Source: Cryptomeria japonica (taxonomy: Eukaryota; Streptophyta; Pinopsida; Cupressales; Cupressaceae). From it: a stretch of 64,000 bases of DNA. Within the stretch, counting starts at the first letter, position 1. Each line of letters opens with the position of its first letter. Shown piece after piece: positions 56,420 through 64,000 of the stretch. The stretch covers positions 212,572,997-212,636,996 of the forward strand of contig NC_081406.1 in assembly GCF_030272615.1 (NCBI RefSeq), in the 5' to 3' direction. Below the pieces are notes generated by a model. That model saw nothing but the letters and a program-made list of their open reading frames with translations, did no database searches and was not told the DNA's origin. A program made the translations under genes and the position numbers.

Positions 56420-56920
56420 CCAAAGATGATCTTCTAAAGTTTAGTGGTACTAAATATGAATCAAAAGAAAAACATTTGCAAGAATTCATTGATGTAATGG
56501 GTGACTATAAAGTGGATAATAAAGATGTGGTCATAAGATTATTTGTTCAATCCTTAAAGGAAGATGCTAGGGTCTAGTTTTCAGATTTGGTACCATGCTC
56601 AATTAGTTTGTACCAGGAATTTTAATTAGCATTCATTGAGCAATTTGGTTAAAGAATTATTGTGTCTTCAATGCTCATTAGTTTTATGAACATTCGCATT
56701 GAAGAAGAGGAATTGGTTCCAACTTTAACATCAAATTTGCAAGGGAATTGAGAGGAATTCCTGAATATATTAGGCCTAATGATGCAATAGATTTAGTCAT
56801 TTATTTGGGTCCATTTGACAAGAAGATGATCTATAGGTTAAGAAGTGATGACCCCATAAATTTGCAATGAGCTTTTGAAATAGCCATGAATATTAAAAAA
56901 AATCAAAGTACAAAATGATT
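56420..56920 (+). pseudogene. gag: Ty3/gypsy gag relic
   Basis: A decayed Retrotrans_gag domain. Phrases such as KHLQEFIDVMGDYKVDNKDV, VIRLFVQSLKEDARV, FSDLVPCSISLYQEF and LAFIEQFG follow the usual order of gypsy capsid domains. TAG near 56576 stands where the family has Trp (ARVWFSDL), and further stops follow. No LTR was identified for it. It was interrupted on its left side by nothing visible until K at 56102. Confidence 0.7.
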
Positions 56921-57988
56921 GGGGTTCTCAAGTCTAAAAATGTGGGTTACCATAAACCTTCATATGCAGTTGAACAACAAAGTTTAGAGGTTGAAAATGA
57001 TTGTCAAATTTATTTTCAATCTACTGGCTCAACTGATGCAACATTCCACAATGTTGGTTATGTATATGCTAGTGTAATTATTGAAACACAAAATGATACA
57101 ATACACGTGGATGGAATGAACATTCTCCAAACAACAACCATATCTAATGCACCTATCCAAAATTATGTATATGTGCAACCAAATACACCTAAAAAATGAT
57201 ATCCAAAGTGTGCCTAGGCTTGTGTTCCTCAATCAAGTATCATTTATTAGTGCGGGTTAGAATGAGTCTAAAGATTCTTATTAGCAGTTTGCAAACATTA
57301 TTGACCCTATAATGTTTGTTAAGACATTTTTTGACATGAGGAGATATGAAGGAGAAGCAGGGTGTTATTTGTTTGGAATATTTCTTGATGTCTTGTTGAA
57401 GATCCCTAATGGTTTCAAACCTCGAGAGGTTGAATGCATTGATTAGTTTGTTCAAATGTATTATAAAGATTTAATATCATTTCCTAAAAATTTAAGACTA
57501 AATGGTATTGCTCATGTCCTTGATTGGATTAACATTGTTGAGAATGTAGTGTGTCATGATTGAAGAATAATCATATCTCCAAATGTTGATAAAATTGATC
57601 AAGTGTTGTTGCAAGTAATAAATATACTGACACCATGCAGATGAATGAAATAAATAAGTTTAAAAATTTGGTTGTACCTAAATATGGTATAGAAAATGTC
57701 TATGATAAGCTAATAGACATAGTGCACACACATGAAAATGGTGATCTAAATGCATCACATGATCATATAATGGTGACCAAACAAAGTACAAATGTTAAAT
57801 GATATGTGATTTCCCTTGCTTGTATGGTAAAATTCATTTGCAGGAAGAACTAGTGTATGAGTATTTCTCTTTTCATACACATGAGAGTTATTTGTCTAGT
57901 TTGCAAGAATATTTCTATGATGAATTAATGTTTTATCTGCAAATTTATGATGAAATCAAACATGATGATTTCAGCTATGTGGTAGTGG
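56921..57988 (+). other. Unassigned decayed sequence, possibly gypsy gag/pol remains
   Basis: Short open stretches at 56915-57199 and 57799-58011 and broken text between them (RRYEGEAGCYLFGIFLDVLL, HVLDWINIVENVVCHD) look like remnants of coding DNA but match no family that I can name. They are probably part of the same old element as the gag relic. Confidence 0.4.
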
Positions 57989-59017
57989 TGTTACGTCCCG
58001 GAGACAACTGAGAGGGGGGGGCGGGGGTGAATCTGTTGTCAAATAAATTCAAACCAAAAACAACTTAACCAACCTTAATGCTTAATACTAGTAAACCAAA
58101 CTTTATGTCGGTAGACAATTTATCAGTTAATTGCAATACCGGTAAATATTAATGCATGAAACAGAAAGACAATAACATCCACAACACATAACACCAATAT
58201 TTTTACGTGGAAACCCTGTAAGGGGAAAAACCATGGTGGGAAACCTTACAAACAATCAGATGATACTACTGCAGATAGTATGTGTATACAAATGGGGTCT
58301 ACACATGCAGAAAGGCCAAGTGCCTAGAGCTCACTGCTCAAACACAAATAGGAGTCACACTGACTACAATTGGATGGTTAAATCCAATAATGATGTACTG
58401 CTCAAAATAGCCTCTTCATATGCCTTTACAAAAACCTTGCTTCACCTTCAAATGATGTCTATGTGTATATCTCTACTTATTCTCGCATATACCTTCTTAC
58501 AATTTCTTTTCCCAATCGCATATTGATCTTACATATATACCATAGCTTAAGACCAATTTTAGTAGGTCAGCTCTAAAAGATATTACAATAAAACAATTAC
58601 AAGTAAATCAATAACCAATGTAATATCCGATTCAACATGTCGGCTTAATGTATTTATAATAACAACAAAATCATTTCCAAAGCATGTCATGCTGATCTGG
58701 AATAGATAAGCCTGTCGGTGCTTATTTTGGACCTATTTGCCGATAACAACAAATATGCAAACATGAATATACCAATAAACAAATCTCCAAGAAAAAAGTG
58801 TCCAAACAATGTCTTCGACTTAACCAAGTGTTTTCCATGTCATTCCAAGTACCAATGAACAATATATCCTGTTGGTGTACTAGATACCAGTGACTGTGCA
58901 TAAAGTCACTTGCTTGTCGGTGAACATTGCCAATCCTCCAAAGTGCCAGAGTTGATAAGTGTTAATAGGTGTTGACATCAATGAAAAAACCATATCAACA
59001 TATTCAAAATACCAACA
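57989..59017 (-). repeat. 3' LTR of element L (1029 bp)
   Basis: Plus-strand start TGTTACGTCCCGGAGACAAC and end AAATACCAACA. It matches the visible part of the 5' LTR at 63616-64000 with scattered differences. Confidence 0.92.
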
Positions 59018-59403
59018 ATCTCCCCCTTTGGCATTGATGGCAACACAAGATGGAAAAACCATCAAAGTGCCAAAACAGAAATGCTAAATACCAAAAACCA
59101 ACAATCTCCCAAAAGAGATCATAACTGGAAATCAAAATTCAAATACATAGAGTAATCAATCTCTCCCAAAGTAACAATCTCTCCCCCTTGAGAGAGTAAC
59201 ATGTGTTTTCCTTGTGTTTTTCCATATCAAACTCTCCCCCTTTGACATCAAATGCCAAAGCCAATACAAAATCTAGGTTCAAATACAAAATACCAACCAA
59301 TTCAGTATACCAACTACTCCCCCTAAGAAGTAGCTCTCCTCATCAAAGGCGGAGTAAAATATTTCTCTGTTAATTTTGTCGGTTGATGACAAAGATCAAC
59401 TAT
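59018..59403 (-). other. 3' non-coding region of element L with several polypurine tracts
   Basis: The plus strand shows CTCCCCCTTT-like runs at about 59021 (next to the LTR), 59180, 59233 and 59314, the complements of purine tracts. The layout mirrors the 13223-13578 region of element C. Confidence 0.85.
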
Positions 59404-61143
59404 CTAAGTCTCTACCAGTGGGGGTATGACCCCAAGCTGATCTTTGAGATATTCAAAAGTCTCCTTAGGCAAAGGCTTGGTGAAAATATTTGCAATCTGC
59501 TCTTTAGTATTCACATAAACCAGTTTTACTTCTTTTGCTTCAACATTCTCTTTCAAAAAATTCAGTTTGATAAAAACATGTTTAGTTTTAGAATGTAGTA
59601 CTAGATTCTTAGATATATCAATTGTTGTAGTGTTATCACAATAGATAGTTATAGGTTCCTTGCATTTTACCTTTATGTCCTTCAACATTTGCTTAAGCCA
59701 TAATACTTGTGTACAGTTAGTTGCTGCTGCAACATATTCTGATTCTGCTGTTGATAAAGATGTGCAACTTTATTTCTTACTCAACCAAGAAATTAATTTG
59801 CTTCCAAGGAAAAATGCTCCACCGGTGGTGCTTTTTCTGTCATCCACATCTCCTACCCAATTTGCATCTGTATATGCATATAATTCAAAGTTTTCATCTC
59901 TAGGATACCATAAGACAAGATTTGTAGTGCCTTGTAAGTACCGGAAAATCCTTTTTACTGTCGATTCATGATTTTCTCTAGGATTACTCTGAACTCTTCA
60001 AACAATACAAACTGCATTCATAATACCAGGTCTTGTTTGTGTCAAATACAGTAGGCCTCCTATCATAGATTTGTACCTAGTTAGATTAACAGGTGTAGAT
60101 TCATCCCTTAGTGATAATTTGCCATTTGTAGTCATAGGTGTGCTTACCGGTTTAGAGTTCTCCATCCCAAATTTCTTCAGTAACTCCTTCAAGTACTTGG
60201 ATTGACTCAAGAATATACCTTTATCGGTTTGTGAAATCTGCAATCCTAAAAAGAATTTTATCTCTCCAATCATAGACATTACAAATTCTTGTTGCATTTC
60301 AATAGAAAAGTCTTTACATAATCCATCTTCTCCTCCAAAGATTATATCATCAACAAAAACTTCTATAACCAAGATGTCATCATTATTCACTTTATAGTAT
60401 AAGTTGTTGTCAGCATTACCTTTAGAAAAACCAATCTTCAAAAGATATTTATCCAATCTAGCATACCAAGCTCTTGGAGCTTGCTTCAACCCATACAAAG
60501 CTTTCCTGAACCTACAAACCATATCTTTGTTATCTGTCAAAGAAAATCCATCAGATTGCTCAATGTAAACTTCTTCTTCAAGATCTCCATTCAAAAATGT
60601 ACATTTAATATCCATTTGATATACTTTGTAGTTCTTGTGTGCTGCAAAAGCCAAGAATAATTTGACTACCTCAATTCTAGCTATCGATGCAAAGGTTTCA
60701 TTATAATCAATTCCTTCTTTCTGAGAATATCCCTTACACACTAATCTTGCTTTATTTCTGATTGCCTTACCATCTTCATTAAGTTTGTTTCTGAATACCC
60801 ATTTTGTTCCAATTACATTTTTGTCTTTAGGCTGAGGAACTAATGTCCATGTGCTATTCTTCTCAATTTGTTCTAGTTCCTCTTCCATAGCTTTAATCCG
60901 GTGTTTATCTTCACATGCCTCATTAATTGATGATGGTTCAGTTTGAGAAATAAGACATACCTCTTCATTTTCTAGTCTTCCTCTTGTCATAACTCCTTGA
61001 TACTTGTTCCCAATTATTTGATTTTCAAAGTGGTTCAAACTTACATACTGGAGTGTCTTCGTTTGATGTTGTTCCTTAGTTATAGTGGAATTTTCAGATG
61101 ATACCGGTGTAACTGGATCTTCATTTTGTACCGGTGGATTCAA
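59404..61143 (-). pseudogene. pol: Element L reverse transcriptase and RNase H, nearly intact
   Basis: A single 381-codon frame (59998-61143) holds the acidic linker and the whole RT: WTLVPQPKDKNVIGTKWVFR, GIDYNETFASIARIEVV, YQMDIKCTFLNGDLEEEVYI, LKQAPRAWYARLDKYLLKIG and catalytic FVDDIIFGGED near 60340-60365. RNase H lies at 59404-59990 and is broken near 59990 and 59770; EQIANIFTKPLPKETFEYLK marks its end. GIMNAVCIV shows D-to-G at the RPD(I) motif of the family. The polyprotein continues upstream into the integrase. This is the best RT in the window, although the whole protein is not open. Confidence 0.92.
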
Positions 61144-62119
61144 TGTAGGTTCATTTGTCAGTATTTCTGTTGCCGGTTCAGAGTCTATATACCTTGAGGT
61201 TCCTCTAAACTATTCATCAATCTTCACATTTGTACTCTCAACAATTTTCTACAATCTCTTGTTAAAATATCTATATACTTTGCTCTTAGATTAATAACCA
61301 AGAAATATTCCTTCATCACTTCTAGGATCAAATTTGCCAATATACTCATCTCTCTTAATATAGCATTTACTTCCAAATATTCTGAAATATTTAAGAGTAG
61401 GATTAATGCCAAACCATAGTTCATGAGGGGTCTTACCAGTTTCACATTTTATGTGAACTTTGTTGAATGTATAGACCATTGTTCATACTCCCTCTCTCCA
61501 ATATACATGTGGTAGATTTTCTTTCTGATAACATGCTTCTAGCTGCATCCAAGATAGTTATGTTTTTCCTTTCTACAACTCCATTCTGTTGTGGTGTCTG
61601 GGGTGCTAATATCTGTCTTTTGATTCCATTCACTTCACAGAATGTATTAAATTTTTTAGATGTGAATTCACCTCGTTGATCTGATCTCAGGCATTTGATT
61701 TTTGTGTCGGTTTCATTTTCTACCATCACCTTGAATAGTTTGAACTTCCCAAGTGCTTATGATTTTTCTCTGAGAAAAGTAACCCAACACATTCTAGAAT
61801 AGTCATTAATGATTAGCATGAAATATCTATCACCTTGTAAGCTTTTAGTTCTAGCTGGACCACATAAATTAGTGTGAATTAAGTCAAGAGTATTATTGGA
61901 TTTTTCTGGAATACTTTTGAAAGATGCTCTAACTTGTTTTCCAAATTGACATTCCTTACATACCAGATTGTGAGGTTTAACAATCTTAGGTAAATCTCTA
62001 ACTGCCTTAGTAGTACTGATTTTCACAGTGCAATCAAAATTTACATGACAGAGTCTCTTATACCATAGCCAACTTTCATCAATATGTGCAATCAAGCATG
62101 TCTTTTCACTATTATTCAA
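61144..62119 (-). pseudogene. pol: Element L integrase region, frameshifted
   Basis: Minus strand. GAG-pre-integrase at about 61930-62080 reads SWLWYKRLCHVNFD (the first His is Tyr), with VCKECQFGK intact. The integrase core has LIHTNLCGPARTKS (the first catalytic Asp is Asn), NDYSRMCWVTFLREKS, and CLRSDQRGEFTSKKF with the second Asp kept but one Gly changed. NGVVERKNITILDAARSM keeps the Glu. The C-terminal block DEYIGKFDPRSDEGIFLGY lies at 61291-61345. Frameshifts occur near 61740, 61480 and 61290. So RT is much better preserved than integrase. Confidence 0.9.
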
Positions 62120-62140
62120 ATGAAAGATATTACCTCTAGT

Positions 62141-63559
62141 TTAATTACCAATTACAATTTCCAAACCAATTATGTTCATAATTTTCCATTTTCCATTCTT
62201 GAATTGTAACTGAAATCCTTTCTCAACTAATTGACCAACACTCAAAAGATTATGCTTTAAACCTTCAACATAGTAAACATTGTCAGTATTATGCTTACCA
62301 TCAAGAGATAAAGCACCTTTTCCTTTGATCAAACAAGCTTTATCATCTCCAAATCTTACCAGACCTCCATTATACTCCTCAAAGTTCAAGAATTTACTTT
62401 TGTCACCAGTCATATGATGTGAACATCCTGAATCAATGATCCATTCATCCTTAACTTCAACTTTAGCTACCAGGGCCTGCTCTACCATCTGAACAGTAGG
62501 TGTCGGTTGATCTTCTATTATAGCAACAAAGACCCATCCATTGTCTATTGGATCCTCATCAGAATCATCAGTGACTCCTTCATCAGCAAGATTACAAGAT
62601 TTGTCTTTATTCTTCTTAAATCTGTATCTCTGATATTTAGGGTTAGGTTTGTATGTTCTTCTAGATTCTTCTCTTAATCTAGCATGTCTATTAGGGCATC
62701 TTGAATCTATATGACCAATCTTATTATAGTTAAAACATTTAAAGGGTTCTTTACCTTCATACTTGCTTCCAACTTGACCTTTAGGCATTTTCCTTGCAAA
62801 TAGTGCTTCAAGTTCTTCAAGTTCTTCATTTTCTCTCCTGCTTTCCTCAAGTTCTCTTGCATAAAAGGCTTTCCAATCAGATTTGTCAAATGATGGTGTA
62901 GATGATGTTGATGCCTTAAAAGCTAAATTTGTCTTTATAGTAGCAATAGGACCAAATTCCTCAATTTCAAAAGCTGAAAGTTTTCCAATCAATGTGTCCC
63001 TAGTTACTGATGTATCAGGCATAGTTCTTAACTCATTTATAGCAGTAACTTTCATTTTATATGCTGGTGGCAATCCTCTTAAAACTTTTGAAACAATTTC
63101 ATCTTCACTTAAGGTTCCTCCACAACATTTAATACCCAAAACAATTTCATTTACTCTTTCCATAAAAGTAGTAATCCTTTCATCTTCTTCCATTTTTAGA
63201 TTTTCATACCTAACCTGGAAGCTTTCAAGTTTTGCAATTTTGACTGTGGAATCTCCTTCATTCAATGTTTCCAAATGGTCCCAAATAGCTTTAGCAGTAG
63301 ATCTATCTAATAATCTCATGATTTGCTGATCTAATAATGCGCTCAAAAGCGCTTCTCTTGCTTTGCAATCATTTTCCTCATCTTTTCCTAAGGTAGGTGG
63401 ATTAGGCTGACTTTGAGTAGGACCAATAGAGCCATTCTTTGTAACATCCTAGATGTCCTTTCCAATGCAATTTAGATGTGTCTCCATTCTGATCTTCCAT
63501 ATGCCATAGTTGTTTCCATCAAGTTTAGGACTGTCCTTCCTAAAATAGTTAGTAGACAT
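62141..63559 (-). pseudogene. gag-pol: Element L gag and protease, open over 401 codons
   Basis: Likely start ATG complementary to 63557-63559 (MSTNYFRKDSPKLDGNNYGI). A TAG near 63449 replaces the Trp of GKDIWDVTKNG. From about 63346 to 62141 the frame is open: gag core (MEEDERITTFMERVNEIVLG, CCGGTLSEDEIVSKVLRGLP), a charged helix (RELEESRRENEELEELEALF), the zinc knuckle CFNYNKIGHIDSRC (second Cys is Tyr), then protease DEWIIDSGCSHHMTGDKSKF, with the active site at 62426-62434, and GLKHNLLSVGQLVEKGF. Gag would form the particle and protease would process the polyprotein. Confidence 0.93.
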
Positions 63560-63603
63560 TGGATCTCCTTAAGCTGTTAAACTTCTGCGAAAGAGGACTA
63601 GGC

Positions 63604-63613
63604 TCTGATACCA
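63604..63613 (-). other. Primer-binding site of element L
   Basis: The complement of TCTGATACCA is TGGTATCAGA, two bases from the LTR start at 63616; initiator tRNA-Met type. Confidence 0.92.
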
Positions 63614-63615
63614 AT

Positions 63616-64000
63616 TGTTAGGTCCCAGAGACAACTGATAGGGGGGGGTGAAATAGTTGTCAAATAAATTCAAACCAAAAACAACTTAACCAACCTTAAT
63701 GCTTAATACCGGTAAACCAAACTTTATGTCGGTAGACAGTTTATCAGTTAATTGCAATACCGATAAAGATTAATATATGAAACAAAAATACAATAACATC
63801 CACAACATATAACACCAATATTTGTATGTGGAAACCCTATAAGGGGAAAAACCATGGTGGGAAACCTTACCCACAATCAGATGATACTACTGCAGATAGT
63901 ATGTGTATACAAATGGGGTCTGCACATGCAGAAAGGCCAAGCGCCTAGAGCTCACTACTCAAACACAAATAGGAGTCACACTGACTACAATTGGATGGTT
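63616..64000 (-). repeat. 5' LTR of element L, truncated by the window edge
   Basis: Starts TGTTAGGTCCCAGAGACAAC and follows 57989 onward closely (GGTGGGAAACCTTAC, ACAAATGGGGTCT). Only the first 385 bp are visible. Confidence 0.92.

Larger units (their letters stand above)
57989..64000 (-). mobile_element. Element L: Sirevirus-like copia, same family as G, cut by window end
   Basis: A minus-strand element with 3' LTR 57989-59017, a polypurine tract, RNase H, RT, integrase, protease, gag, primer site and the first 385 bp of the 5' LTR from 63616. Its reading frames are the longest of any copia here (401 and 381 codons). The left flank before the LTR is agtgg, so the same 5 bp should follow the 5' LTR beyond the window. 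Proteins and LTR text match G closely. Confidence 0.93.

Overview
The window looks like intergenic DNA from a large, repeat-rich plant nuclear genome, possibly a gymnosperm (a guess, not shown by the sequence). I see no single-copy host gene, no rRNA or tRNA gene, and no prokaryotic features. Nearly all of it is retrotransposons inserted into one another: Ty1/copia elements (mostly one Sirevirus-like lineage), Ty3/gypsy remnants, one plant L1-type LINE and one young non-autonomous LTR element. I name them A to L. Boundaries were set by eye from LTR ends (TG...CA), primer-binding sites, polypurine tracts and 5-bp target-site duplications (TSDs).

Layout. 1-20070 is a four-element nest: copia E (minus, 17303-20070) was cut by copia A (minus; segments 1-1117, 5930-7734 and 14806-17302), and A was cut by copia B (plus, 1118-5929, TSD acttc) and copia C (plus, 7735-14800, TSD cataa). 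20071-23578 is F, a gypsy element with gag and protease but no reverse transcriptase or integrase. 23579-25041 is non-coding with degenerate repeats. 25047-41892 is copia G (minus, TSD ggttg), cut by LINE H (plus, 28464-36200) and by solo LTR I (38695-41064, TSD acctt). 41898-43574 is the remnant J. 44293-56102 is K. 56103-57988 holds a gypsy gag relic. 57989-64000 is copia L (minus), the same family as G, running off the right edge.

The best candidates for something undescribed are K and LINE H. K has almost identical 1.63-1.64 kb LTRs and a perfect TSD (gtttg), so it is recent. It has no recognisable pol, yet carries an uninterrupted 937-codon ORF of unknown function. The ORF is flanked by two clusters of one 11-bp motif at 20-21 bp spacing: six direct copies on the 5' side, and three direct plus three inverted copies on the 3' side that contain a perfect 12-bp hairpin. 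K also has a candidate antisense ORF near its 3' LTR. LINE H has the usual ORF1 and ORF2 joined by an ATGA overlap, plus a third degraded ORF downstream of the RNase H domain that I cannot assign to a family.

Most copia and LINE genes are broken. Their premature stops are mainly TAG or TAA where the family has Gln, or TAG/TGA where it has Trp, and several Cys-to-Tyr and acidic-residue changes are also C-to-T or G-to-A. This fits long-term cytosine methylation and deamination. All copy ages, partners and functions given here are inferences from sequence alone.
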